NCBI GenBank assembly: GCA_029844215.1 | Contig: CM056736.1 | Span: forward strand, 19,901,501-19,965,500 | Origin: Przewalskia tangutica | Lineage: Eukaryota; Streptophyta; Magnoliopsida; Solanales; Solanaceae | Direction of reading: 5' to 3' | DNA length: 64,000 nucleotides | Shown here: piece after piece, positions 44,965 through 55,982 of the stretch | Numbering within the stretch: the first letter of the stretch is position 1 | Layout of the letters: the number at the start of each line of letters is the position of its first letter | Notes under the pieces: generated by a model | Database searches by the model: none | What the model was told of the DNA's origin: nothing | The model's input: the letters and a program-made list of their open reading frames with translations, nothing else | Program-made: the position numbers and the translations under genes

Positions 44965-45424
44965 CTCTTATTGATAGATTCCCTATGACTATGACATACA
45001 TCAAGAGAAGGTTTTGTCACTAAAAAGGCTTGAGGTTTATTTGAGGAATGCCAATTAGATCTTCTGGTGAAGCAAAGCTTGTAGAGGCCATGTTCAAGGC
45101 TCCCTTCCAGTAGTACCTTCCCCGTTGCCCGATCCTTCACAACACAAAGATAAGGGTGAAATTCAAAATAAGCATTGTTGTCAGCAGTGAATTGAGCCAC
45201 ACTTAATAAACTCATAGTATCTCAGGCACAAACAAAATATTTAAGTGTAAGGCTCGGGAGGAAGACATTAATTTAGTAGCATTATGTGAAATTTTCAAAC
45301 CTGTTCCATTACCAATCAGGATTTGATCTGTGCCATTATAATCTCCTCTAAATGTCATATTGTTAGAGTCATTTGTGAGGTGATTAGTAGCACCTGAGTC
45401 AAGAAACCAAGATGGATCACACAC
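44946..45424 (-). pseudogene. Copia protease and pre-integrase region of C4
   Basis: Frame 45424-45212 carries the intact aspartic protease motif WFLDSGATNHLTND followed by ILIGNGTGLKISH. Frame 45215-44946 carries MSLLSVAQFTADNNAYFEFH and the GLYKL block. The two frames overlap by four bases, which marks a frameshift. The protease would cut the polyprotein. Confidence 0.85.
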
Positions 45425-46398
45425 AGTATTTGGTTGAGCAATATAGGTTGTTATTTGAGTTTTGAAAGCACCTTGATATGCGTGGTCGAACCTATGATAG
45501 CAACCAAGGGCCGTATGTACATACTTGTTGCAAACTTGACACTAAGATGATCCCGTAGAGTTGCGAGACTGTCCATAATTGTTGTTAGTTCTGCACCACA
45601 TCCTCGGCCTCTTCCATTGTTGTATCTCCCTCCATTGTTATTCTTTTTGTAGCCACCATCATTTTTAGGATTCAAATTAGGATTTTGAACTGAGAGATTA
45701 ACCTGACTAAACCCCTGTTCAACAATACTTAATTTTCAAGTCTAGTTTCATGACTCAACAACAAGCCATGTAAATCAGCAAGTGTAATCTCATCTAGCAT
45801 AGACGTAATCGAGACCACAGGCATCATAATCTGGACCTAACCCACCAAGGATATAAAGAATGAGATCTTCATTAGTGACTGGTTGCGCTGCAGCAACGAG
45901 ATTATTTGCCATCGACTTCATCTTCTGAAGATAATCAGTCACGGAAGAAGTTCATTTCTTTGTTGTCTGAAGTTGGAGATGAAGCTGCATCAAATGCGCC
46001 TTCGACTGAGATGCGACCATGAATTCTAATGTCCGCCAAACATCTTTTGTTGTAGCACATCCCACAACTTGTGCTAACACTCCTTCTGTAAGTGACGACA
46101 GAAGCCAACTCAAGAGAAGTTGGTCTTATTTTCTCCAAGCAAGATAAGCGGGGTTAATCTTGGCCTCAGAGTTCTCCTCTATTGAACTGCCGGTGACGTA
46201 TTTTTTCGGGCATTTGTGAGATCCGTCGAGGTAACCTTCTAAGTCATGTCGTCTTAGAGCAGGTAAAATCTGGGACTTCCACAATATGTAGTTATTTTTG
46301 TCTAACTTCATCAGATTAGAGTGGGTAAAATTGCTAGAGAAAGGGCCACTGTTTGCTGATGCATTTTGATAGAAAAGGATAGAATTGGTGTTAGCCAT
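45425..46398 (-). pseudogene. Copia gag of C4
   Basis: The start is the ATG at 46398 (MANTNSILFYQNASANSGPF), with LDKNNYILWKSQILPALRRH as the gag N-terminal block. The frame shifts near 46130 and the second half of the domain lies in frame 46138-45935 and beyond. An Asn/Gly-rich basic stretch (RYNNGRGRGCG) near 45600 precedes the protease, and the zinc knuckle (C-x2-C) is hardly visible. The start lies 33 bases downstream of the primer site. Confidence 0.8.
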
Positions 46399-46424
46399 TG
46401 ATAAAATAAGCAGATCGTCACTCT

Positions 46425-46436
46425 ACTTCGATACCA
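46425..46436 (-). other. Primer binding site of C4 (tRNA-iMet variant)
   Basis: The minus strand reads TGGTATCGAAGT immediately after the LTR end. It starts like the tRNA-iMet site but diverges after seven bases. Confidence 0.7.
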
Positions 46437-46668
46437 TGAAACGGTTGAAGAGAAATGAAATTTCTTATTATTATATTTACATATGATACACAGATCTAGT
46501 TATATAAAACATGTACAAGGCAAGAACTAGAGTCCTACAAGGACAAGGAAGTATATGAGTTTATCTACAGAGGAAATATTATCTACAATATCAAATTTGA
46601 ATTGTAGTCTAACTGTTACTTGTAACCATACGGGTATGTGTTATTCATGACTTTGAGATATCCTAACA
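46437..46668 (-). repeat. 5' LTR of C4 (232 bp)
   Basis: On the minus strand it runs from TGTTAGGATATCTC at 46668 to ACCGTTTCA at 46437. It is short for an LTR, as in several small copia families. Confidence 0.85.
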
Positions 46669-46700
46669 CATTTAAAATTATTTCAAAATAGATAAACCTA

Positions 46701-46898
46701 ATCATTGGGTGGTGTGGGAGAGCTTGGTCACAAGTTCGAAACCCCAGGGTAACGTCTGACCTGCCTTCGCCTCTTGGGGGAGCCTATCACACCTGACTTG
46801 TCAAGTGTGGTTTAAGCTCCGACGTGATTTGCGCTATCATGCGTCCGGTTTACTTCAGGCGCACTGAAAGAAAGAATGGCCGCCTTCAGTCAACAAAA
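46701..46898 (+). mobile_element. tRNA-derived SINE with long target duplication
   Basis: The block has a Pol III B-box-like AAGTTCGAAACCCC near 46731-46744, preceded by a GGTGGTGTGGG stretch that may stand for the A box, and ends in an A-rich tail. It is flanked by a 16 bp direct repeat, AAAATAGATAAACCTA, at 46685-46700 and 46899-46914. This size and tail are typical of LINE-mobilised SINEs. Confidence 0.8.
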
Positions 46899-47071
46899 AA
46901 AATAGATAAACCTACAAAGTAATATAACTTAAATGATGATCCATATTTATGTACTCCAGCCTAATACATATGTTACCACAGGTCAAAGGGATTTAATGAC
47001 TTTTAAAAAGTCCATTTTTTAATTTTACTAAACCTCAAGGTACACATCAAAAGTGTTGGTGTCATGGCCAA

Positions 47072-47240
47072 AAATTGTAAAATGTGACTCACACAATTAA
47101 CATTAGTTGTGTGAGATTTTTTTTTGTGAGAGAAAAATTAGATTCAAAAGTGTAAGATGTAGGTTCACTTTTTTATCTCACAAAAAAAAAAGTCTCAGAT
47201 AATTAATGTCACTTGTGTGAGATACGTAGTAAAACTTTTC
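47072..47240. mobile_element. Foldback MITE (169 bp)
   Basis: The two halves are inverted copies: CTCACACAA ... ACATTA ... TGAGA then a T run and GTGAGA on one side, and the reverse complement of the same phrase on the other. Direct repeats GTGTCATGGCCAA (47059-47071 and 47241-47253) flank it. A 13 bp duplication is long for a DNA transposon, so it may be partly chance. Confidence 0.65.
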
Positions 47241-47253
47241 GTGTCATGGCCAA

Positions 47254-47788
47254 TATGTATTAACCAAAATTATAATATTGCTTTTACTGCTCTCGTCAGT
47301 TATCAGGTGGATGGTGGTAAGATCCCAGTGCATCATCTTTTTAATTATTCTGAGGTGTGAAAAACTATATTAACCAAATGCATTTGAGATCTGGTTATTA
47401 AAATAAATAAATAAATAATAAACTCATATCATAAACCAAATACAACCAGCCGATTGTGCAGTTCTGAGCTTACAGTCCCTTTTAATAATGACGCATATAT
47501 TAACAAGGAAAGAATAAGATGTGATTCGTCAGTAAATTAATTAATATATTTATTTTTATAGCATTATATTTATTCCCAACAAGTTTGATTGCTTCCATAT
47601 TCCAAGCTTTTCATAGCTTGCAGAAGCAACTAGAACTACAAATCCTTGTCTCTAGCTTTTTCTTCTTTCTAATTTATATATTAACACGAATTCAGTTCTT
47701 CTTCCAAATACTAAAATGTTACGTTAATGTTGGGTTTGGTGTTGTGACAATTTTCCCAATATATCATTTTCAGCTCTAAGTTAAAATC
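47254..47788. other. Spacer, nothing recognised
   Basis: AT-rich DNA without a convincing ORF, directly left of the SIRE-type copia element. Confidence 0.5.
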
Positions 47789-48388
47789 TGTTGGAACAAT
47801 GTCACGACATTCGGACCAACATTCTGTGAAACAGTTTTGTCTTACTTCACCGGAACTGAAGATTTCGTGGGATTTTTACCATGATGGTAAAGTAACTTGA
47901 CAAGGTGATTAGGAGTTGATTAAAAACGTGGAAGGACCAAGTCAAAGTCATTGCTAAGCTTGGGGAACAAGTCCAAGAAGTTAGAGGATCTTGCTCCACA
48001 TTCTTCTCCAACAACCTTATCGGCTGCCCACCTTTCCTCAACAACCAATTCATTGAGCATTTCAAGGAAGACTCTCTACTATAAATAGAGAGGCTACATC
48101 AAGGAATCGATATTCAGAATCAAAATGTAAAAATATCAAGAGAACTCTCGGGATTTCATCTCAAAAATCTGGATCACAAATGTTGTCTGAGCGTGTTGAC
48201 AATATTTTGTCCAACATTACAGTTGTTACCTAGATTCTAGATTTGTTCTTTATTGAAGCAATTGTAATGAGATGTTATCTATATCGACATAGTTAGACTT
48301 TTCAGGCACGAAGTCATCTGCGACTTCACCATTTTTTTATTCCTTTTGTATTATCTTGTAATATTGTAAAAGAAAGAATATATTCAAT

Positions 48389-48423
<35 letters not shown>

Positions 48424-48646
48424 CTTTTGGTCATTGACCATCATAGGTTATATTAATATATAACCTATGAAAATTTAAACTTTTGTGTTTTTTATTATTT
48501 CCGCTGCATTATACTCTTCAAAGATTTTTCTGATCAGTTCTGTCGGACGACATTATCGCCGACATTCTCAAACTGTTTCACCATTCAAATTTATTTACTT
48601 TTAGTTTATTTTTATTGTTTCATAGCATAAACCCCGGGACACAACA
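47789..48646 (+). repeat. 5' LTR of the SIRE-type element (858 bp)
   Basis: It starts TGTTGGAACAATG and ends GGGACACAACA, followed by the primer site. A TATA-like CTATAAATAGAGAGG lies at 48080-48094. A (TG)n(TA)n microsatellite is at 48391-48421. The preceding five bases are AAATC. Confidence 0.8.
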
Positions 48647-48648
48647 AG

Positions 48649-48660
48649 TGGTATCAGAGT
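48649..48660 (+). other. Primer binding site (tRNA-iMet) of the SIRE-type element
   Basis: TGGTATCAGAGT follows the LTR after two bases. It differs from the consensus only in the last base. Confidence 0.85.
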
Positions 48661-49195
48661 CAACACTTGACATAATAAGTGATTGGTCCTATTATTCAAA
48701 GCTATGAATCCGGCTAATCCAATTATTGGTAGACTTCCCATTTTAGATGGAACAAACTGTACCTATTAAGGATTCACCCTACGTTCTCACATCAAATCAA
48801 TTGATGTTAGGGCATGAAGATCTATAATCAATGGGTATGTTGTTCAAATGTTGCCGCCGGATGATGAAGGTGACATTCTAAACCTAAATCCAAATGGACG
48901 GCGGAAGAAACCAATAATGCTAGCTTAACGAAAAGGCCTTAGATGCAAATTTTGAATGAGTTGATCTTTACATGTTCAAACTCATTCAAAATCGCCCAAC
49001 GGCTAAAGGATGCATGAGATATTTTACAAATTCATTGTGAATGTAGCTCAAGTATTCGTCGAACAAAGCTACATATGATCATGAGCAAATATGAAAATTT
49101 AAGGATGGAAGAAGCGGATGATATTAAATCTTATTTTGAAAGACTCTCCGTTCTCTTCCTGAAAAGTTCAATTTAAAGATTTATGTCATTGAAGA

Positions 49196-52100
49196 TGTCA
49201 CGAACCGAACCCCAGGCCCGCGACTGGTGCCCTACCTGGGCACCCCCTCGTATACCCTCACATTCCATACAAGACATATGCCAAATAAATAAATAAAAAA
49301 CTGTATATGTAGCAACAAGGCAAGCCGATGAGACTGCCGCTATATATAAAGGGGAATAACCCGACAATACAGTAGTACAAATGGCCAACAATATATACAA
49401 CTCCCGCAAGTCCAGCCCACATATGAATACAGACCTCTAAGAGTTTGAACAATAAACTATGACGGGACATGGCCCCGCCATACCCCTGAATGTACATAAG
49501 CCTACAATAACATGGATCCGTACCAAAAAGACAAGCCTCTGAAATAATGGAGCTTCCTCAAAAACTGAGTAGATATCCTAAGAACGAGGATCAACAAACT
49601 GTGTACCTACACATGTGCCATGAAACGCAACCCCCCGAGGAAAGGGGGTCAGTACAAAAGATGTACCAAGTATGTGAAACAATAAGTACTGTAAATGAGA
49701 TCATAACAGTACAAAAGATAACAGGAGACAAGTATGATAATCAGACTACCAGTACAAATGTGCCTTGTAAAAATGAGAGTAATGAGAGTCAACTGTACCT
49801 TTTAAAATATGCCTTTTTAAAAGTGAGATCAACCGTATCATTTTCAAATTATGAAATCATTACCATTTCAAAATATGAAATCAACCGTACCCCTTCCAAA
49901 TATGAAATCATTACCATTTCAAAATATGAAAGCTATGTCAAAATCAGGGACACCTGCCATCAGAATCATTATACAATCCTACTCATGGCACTATTTCACT
50001 CGCATGGGACTCGAACCCGCATGGATCTTGTGGACCCGCAATGGATATCTGTATACGATACCCGCATCACGGAGAGCTAGTCCATGGAATATGTCCTGGG
50101 AATTGACTCCGCATGAGTCCTTCAGACCCGCAGTGAGTGTGTACCATATCACGTCATGGAAGCTAATCCATGAAATATATACATAATGTTGTCGGTCCTC
50201 TAGTGAGGGACGCGATGATGTGAAAATATAACACTTGCATGAATGACTATATGAGCAAACATATGTAAGTTAAATAAATCTTTGACTCTCATTAGAACAA
50301 ATAGAATGAACTATTATTTTAGAAAAACCATGGCAATACCATGCCTTCCTTTTTAGAAACACCAATACAATACCATGTCTTCCTTTTTAGAAATACCAAG
50401 ACAATATCATGCATTCCTTTTTAGAAATACCAAGGCAATATCATGCCTTCCTTTTTAGAAATACCAAGACAATACCATGCCTTCCTTTTTAGAAATACCA
50501 AGGCAATATCATGCCTTCCTTTTTAGAAATACCAAGACAATAACATGCCTTCCTATTTAGAAATACCAAGGCAATACCATGTCTTCCTTTTTTGAAATAC
50601 CAAGGCAATACCATGCCTTCCTTTTTAGAAATACCAAGGCAATATCATGCCTTCCTTTTTAGAATAAACCAATAGAACCATGTACGTATGTCGTACATCC
50701 TTTCATTTATCAACCACAAGACACTAGCACATGTAGCATCAAGACACTTTCACTTTTAAAATCAAGACAAGTATACTTTTAAAATCAAGGCACTTATACT
50801 CTTAAAACCAAATGGATTATTCTTTTCAAAGTCAAGTATACTTTTTAAAATCAAGTTACTATCACCTCATGTACCACATAAAATCTAGATTCTTTTAAAA
50901 CACGTATGTCCACCGTACACTCATTTTATAAAGTTCATGCTAAAAGAAGAAAGGAAGAGTCACATACCTCTTCGGCTAATCCACACGCTAAGTAGAATAC
51001 GCCGCAAGTAGTACTTCAACCTATTATGAGAATAACACTTTTATTAACTCATGTTTCCTAGTGTAATTAATACCAAGTAAAGGATCTCATTTTCTACAAA
51101 AAATTGGGCAGCACTTCGCCCGTTTATACGTACTTTCCACCTTTCAATAAGGCCAATTTCAACAATAACCAAGGCACCAATTAAGGGCACACCAAAATAG
51201 CCACCAAGGTGATTCACACACCTATTTATCACGCCAAAACAGCCCCTTAATTACGTAAAACAGTCCACTAAAATCAGTCCACATTCCAACAACAACAAGG
51301 GTAAAATGTGAGGCATTTTAACACTTTTCTACACCCTTATTCCCTTAGGACTTCCATTAGTGATTACTACATTTAAACATGCATAACGGTGGCTGATTTT
51401 CCAGCATTTCAATACCCAAAACAGTCCCTAAAACTACACCACAATATCCAACAGTTTTATAGAATTCTCGGCCAACTACTACAACCAAAGCCATTTCTAT
51501 AACTTCTTATAATCCAATTTACCTTCCAACATTTTTATATAAGTCATATCAACTTGTTAACAACAATATTCCTTCATTTTAACATGCAATAGGTGATGAT
51601 AACAACAACAATAACCAACGAATCCGACAATACCAAAACTGTCCAGTTTTCGGCTAGCATGCCAAAACTGTGACATATATTTCTTATTCTTCATTCTTCT
51701 TAATCAAAATTTCATCTATTAATTAATACAACATGTAATATCCAATTACTTCAAGAGGGAGAATAATCCTTACCTTAAATATTGCCCAAAATAGTCCACT
51801 TAAAATCGGCTCACAATTTTGTCTTAGCTCCACTTCTTCAAGTTCCAACACATTCATGTATCCACTACAAGCTTGTAACCATCTTTCCTTCTTGTTTTAC
51901 TTCCAAAAATTTCATAAACAAACTTAGGATTCAACCCAACTTTCGGCCAAGAACTAATTTAGAAGATCTTGGAGAGTTAACTTGGCTTAGGATTTAATTA
52001 GGGTGCTTAATCTAGGATAATAACTTAGTCTTGTTCTTGCACTTTGCTAGGGATTTTCGAGACTCCAAGGCTAAGGAAGAGAGAAGAGAAAGCTTTGGAA

Positions 52101-52499
52101 GATAATTGTGAAATGTTCTAAGTCTTGCTATCCACCTTTCTATATAGAAAATATCTTGCAAGACAAGTGGATGATGGACACATGTCACCCTCCTATTGGT
52201 CACATTTTCCTTCTTCACAAAATATCTTGACACTTGGCCAAAATATCTATTTCGAAGTGCTCCACAAAATTGTGAAATTTTCGGTGGGTCCCACATTATC
52301 AATGTCAAGACTTCTTAATCCAATACTAAGTCCATAAATCCATATTAGGAAATCTAACTCCGAGTTTATAAATTTCCGTCTTCACATTTTTCCGAAATTT
52401 TTCCTTAAGAAAATGTAATTAAACTTTCCTTCCAATATTCAAATCTTAAATCATTAAGTATGTTCTCACATTATTGCCTTGTGATTACGGGGTGTAACA
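49196..52499 (-). mobile_element. Solo LTR of a gypsy element of the A group (3304 bp)
   Basis: On the minus strand it runs from TGTTACACCCCG at 52499 to GGTTCGTGACA at 49196. A perfect target duplication GAAGA lies at 49191-49195 and 52500-52504. The ends match the plus-strand LTR at 55983-59081, for example GTGCCCAGGTAGGG and CCAGTCGCGGGCC near the inner end. Internal ORFs have no recognisable product. A 34 bp minisatellite lies inside. Confidence 0.9.
50322..50661 (-). repeat. Minisatellite, 10 copies of a 34 bp unit, in the solo LTR
   Basis: The unit reads AGAAATACCAAGGCAATA followed by (C/T)CATGCCTTCCTTTTT. Ten consecutive copies of nearly constant length are visible, with the outer copies more divergent than the central ones. 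This is usual for an array that grows by slippage or unequal exchange. Confidence 0.85.
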
Positions 52500-53539
52500 G
52501 AAGAAGCTCACAATCTTGATACTATGGACCTTCATACTGATGAGCATTTTCAAAATCTATGAGATGAACATTGAGAATCAAAGAAAACTATATTAGAGCA
52601 AGAATGTGACACTTCAAGTTCAATCCTCAGATAATCATATCGATGAAGGGGATGAGAATCTTGAAGAAATTGGTGAAGGTGTTAATGTTGTCTTACCCAC
52701 TCGAAAATACAATTTGATGGTGAGGAAGTTCAACAATGAGAGAAATCAATCTAAATCTAAATAGCATCAAATCCAAGGCTTCAATCAAAGCCCACCAAAT
52801 TCCTTCCAAGTACTCAAAAAGAAAGACAAAAAGAAGGAGAAGATGAAGGATATCAAGAAGTTGAATCACAAGCAATGCTGATCACTGTTTATGAACAGTC
52901 TATGTCTGATAATTAAAATGATGTCTGTAATGTTGTCTCATATGTCACGACATTTCAGGCAACATCTACATCTCCAGCAACATCTGAAAGGTACATTTTC
53001 TTTAACTATCCTGATGTTAACTGCTTTAGTGAATTTTATTTCTAATGGTGAGGCCTCAGTATGGATCAAGTTTAATGCAAAGATGACATGATTAATGAAT
53101 TACAAAATATTTGTAAAACATTAATCGTAGCATCCAAGAAATTTGAGACAAAGGTAAAATCTTTAACTCGTGAGAATGTAGATCTAAAAGACACATAACC
53201 CGACTAGAGGTTGCACTTACCAAATAGGATACTAAATTTGGTAAGATTCGTGCAAAATTGGATTTAGCCGAAGCAACCTTCCGTAAACTCAACTCAGAAA
53301 CTTTCAAATTGAATGAGATAATCGACTTTAGGAAACCTTCACATGCAGGTATTGGGTACAAAAACTCCCTTAAAACTTTATGCTCCAGTTTGTTTGACAA
53401 AAATGAGAAAATGTGCTTCATAAAGGAAAAATGATTAAATAATAGATTCTCATATATGTCAAAGAATATGAAGTTTGTGTGTCATCATTGTAACTCCACT
53501 GGAGGCTTAAAATAATATTATTTCAAACATCAAGATTCT

Positions 53540-53990
53540 GTGAGCGAAATGTTGCCTAAAAGGTTGTCCAATATCTCAGACAACATTCGAAGCAACATTT
53601 CTGAGCTGAAGGTAAAAATATTTTTAAAAAGTTTGGATTACCAAAATGTTGTATCTTATAATGTTGCGATAACCGCTTTAAGAACTAACATTTCAGGTTC
53701 TTGGTGCTTTGAGAGTAGATGTTCTCGTCACATGACATGTACAAAAGAGTTTTTTCTAAAAGAACTTTGAGCCATTCAATGGAGGTAATATAACTTAAGG
53801 AGGTGGCAGTAAAAGAATTGGAAAAGGAATCCTGAATGTCCCTGTATTTCCAACTTTAAATTTCTTACACATTGAAGGTTTAATGGCTAATTTGATGAGT
53901 CAATTGTGTAATGACAATCTTGAGGGAAAATTTAAGAATGCTGGTAAAGTTGCAAATAAAGCTAGTGTGTATGTCAGGTACTAAAATAAG
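53540..53990 (+). pseudogene. SIRE-type protease remnant
   Basis: Frame 53540-53770 contains GSWCFESRCSRHMTCTKEFF, where a functional protease has SWYFDSGCSRHMTG; the catalytic Asp is now Glu and Gly is Arg. Downstream text KRIGKGILNVPVFPTLNFLH then EGLMANLMSQLCND corresponds to the region before integrase. Stops separate the pieces. Confidence 0.75.
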
Positions 53991-54059
53991 TGATAATTGT
54001 TGTTATCTCGTTGCAAGACAAGAAACATGCAATAATGTCAAGATAGATAACACAACACT

Positions 54060-54574
54060 ATGACATCAATAGTTGGGGCATGTCAACTACCGCTATCTGG
54101 AAAAATTGGTCTCATGTGAAGCGGTTAGAGGCTTACCCAACTTTAGCCATAAATATAAAATAGTCTATGCAGATTGTCCCCAAGGTAAGAAAACTCGTGT
54201 TTCTCATAATGTTGTCCTGAATGACGACAACATTCAGGTATGTCTCACTATTTTTTATTACACATGGATCTTATGGGTCCAATTGAGGTAGACAGTTTAG
54301 AAGGCATGAGGTATTCCGATGTGATAATAGATGATTTTTCTAGATATCTATGGATATATTTTTGAAAGAAAAATCACAAGCTTTGACATGTTTAAAATTT
54401 TGCACTCTAGAATTAGGAACTTGTTCTATTCTCCTATTTTTTTTGGATTATATCCTACCATGGAAAAGAATTTGAAAATATCTCCTTCACAAAATTTTGT
54501 GAGAAAAGAGAAATTTTTCATGAGTTTTTCTTCTCCCAAAAAACTCATTAACGGAATGGGTAACACAAAGGAAG
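54060..54574 (+). pseudogene. SIRE-type integrase remnant, N-terminal part
   Basis: The block LGHVNYRYLEKLVSCEAVRG and the zinc-type motif C..GKKTRVSHNVV are at 54073-54220. Then HMDLMGPIEVDSLEGM-like text and DDFSRYLWIYF-like text follow in changing frames, and the frame 54331-54579 carries a decayed catalytic region. It stops at the hAT insertion site. Confidence 0.75.
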
Positions 54575-54582
54575 ACTAGAAC

Positions 54583-55604
54583 TAGGGATGTCAATGGGGC
54601 GGGGGCGGGGGAAGGGTACCCCGTACCCGTACCCACTACCTAAAACACGCCCCCACCCGCCCCACCACCCATCACGGGTAGTAATTTCTCCATCCGTCCC
54701 CGCCCCATTTACTCCGCGCGGGTACCCACTTACCCGGCGGGTACCCATTAATCTCATTCTCTTTTTCTGACGGTCCCAAAAAAATGATTAACTAGTTTCC
54801 AGAATTTGCCTTGTCAAAAAGACGAACCCAACTATACACAGAGCTCTCCAGGTTGACTTTTGAATCTCTGAGTTAACCATCTTTCCACTGCAAGATCAAG
54901 GTTTTAACTTAGCATAAATGCTCGCTGAAAAGTTGACAAACATTAAAACACAAATGATGGGCATTCCAAGGTTAGAGTTGTTTCATCCACACATGCAAGC
55001 CTAACCTAAGAATGCATCCTATTAAACTTACTATTTTCATATATATCAGAGATGCAAATGGACAATAAAAGCAGATTAGCCTACTAATATTATTTTCAGG
55101 ATTTCCATAATTAGGAGCATGAAACTCAGTTGTGGACAAAGAGGAAACTAAACAACAAGTAAATGGAAGAGGTACTTTCATGATTAGTACAAAGCCATTT
55201 TATAAACAAAGGGACGAGGTACATTCAGGATCAAGACATCATCATGTTATGTATAAAAAAAATAGAAAGAGGTACTTTCATGATTTTCAGGACACGGTGC
55301 GGGTTGACTCAAGTCATATTTTAAATCAAAGGGCCAAATAAATTCATAAATAGCCTAATTAAACTAATAGACGATATGGATATGGGCGGTGCAGATACGG
55401 TCGGTGTGGGTACGGTGCGGGTAGCGGGGCGGGGCGGGGGCGGGGTGGGTATTATATGAAATCCACCCCCGCCTTCTACCCATGGCGAGTAGCACTTTTG
55501 ATACCCATACCCGCCCCACCACCCACCAAACCATCCTCATACCCGCCCCAACTGGAGCGGGTGCGGGGCGGTACCCGTATTTACCCGCCCCACTGACATC
55601 TCTA
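54583..55604. mobile_element. Non-autonomous hAT element (1022 bp)
   Basis: The terminal inverted repeats are TAGGGATGTCAATGGGGCGG and, reversed from the right end, TAGAGATGTCAGTGGGGCGG. A perfect 8 bp target duplication ACTAGAAC lies at 54575-54582 and 55605-55612. Both subterminal regions are G/C-rich with GGGTACC, GGGGCGGGG and CCCGCCCC words; the middle is AT-rich and has no transposase frame. The 8 bp duplication and ends are diagnostic for hAT. Confidence 0.92.
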
Positions 55605-55612
55605 ACTAGAAC

Positions 55613-55982
55613 ATAGTAAGGAATGACTAGAGTTTTGCCTAATTCTAAAAATTGTCAAAATGTTTTTTACTGCCTGTCACATCACTAATAGAGTCTGTTT
55701 AAGGCTTGTAACAAAAATGACACCATATGTGTTGTTTTGGGTGTATTTGTTACATTTTAAATGATAGAGATCATTTGGCTAGTTTAATTCTAAGAGTGAA
55801 AGGAATTTTTGTTGGCTATTCTCAAAATAGTCATGTTTACCAAGTGTACAATCTAAGGACAAAAACTGTACAAGAGTCTGTAATGTTATTTCTGATTTTA
55901 CATGGAATACAACTGAAAATAACATTATAGTTTCAGTGAAAAATGTGTTTGACTGCTGAAGAACCAGATGTTTCCACAAATG
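55613..55982 (+). pseudogene. SIRE-type integrase C-terminal remnant
   Basis: After the hAT element the reading resumes with ACHITN-like text, MTPYVLFW, the frame 55727-55930 (CFGCICYILNDRDHLASLIL and GIFVGYSQNSHVYQVYNLRTKT). This is the linker after copia integrase. It ends where the gypsy LTR starts. Confidence 0.8.

Larger units (their letters stand above)
38518..46668 (-). mobile_element. Ty1/copia retrotransposon C4 with nested insertions
   Basis: LTRs of 233 and 232 bp lie at 38518-38750 and 46437-46668. On the minus strand the order is gag, protease, integrase, RT, RNase H, polypurine tract. C5 is inserted in its 3' untranslated part and a MULE-like element in the pol linker. Without the two insertions it is about 4.6 kb, a normal copia size. 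Frames are broken. No matching target duplication was found. Confidence 0.85.
48704..53100 (+). pseudogene. SIRE-type gag, split by a solo LTR
   Basis: The ATG at 48704 opens MNPANPIIGRLPILDGTNCTY, a copia gag start, with a stop where Trp is expected. Later frames give ERAWRS-like text and LPEKFNLKIYVIE up to the insertion site at 49195. The sequence resumes at 52500 with EEAHNLDTMDL and weak similarity to the gag C-terminus and zinc-knuckle region up to about 53100. Multiple stops are present. Confidence 0.7.
47789..55982 (+). mobile_element. SIRE-type Ty1/copia element, 5' part, with three later insertions
   Basis: A plus-strand LTR (47789-48646), primer site, gag, protease and integrase remnants are in order. 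The element contains a solo gypsy LTR (49196-52499) and a hAT element (54583-55604), and is cut at 55983 by another gypsy element. RT and the 3' LTR would lie beyond the window. The protease and integrase phrases (SRHMT, LGHVNYR) point to the SIRE/Maximus lineage. Confidence 0.8.

Noticed and set aside
50322..50661. Regular short repeats considered as a CRISPR array
   Set aside because: The 34 bp units are directly adjacent with no unique spacers, in a plant LTR; it is a minisatellite.
54548..54770. Gly/Pro-rich ORFs in the hAT element
   Set aside because: They translate the G/C-rich subterminal repeats on either strand; there is no transposase similarity.
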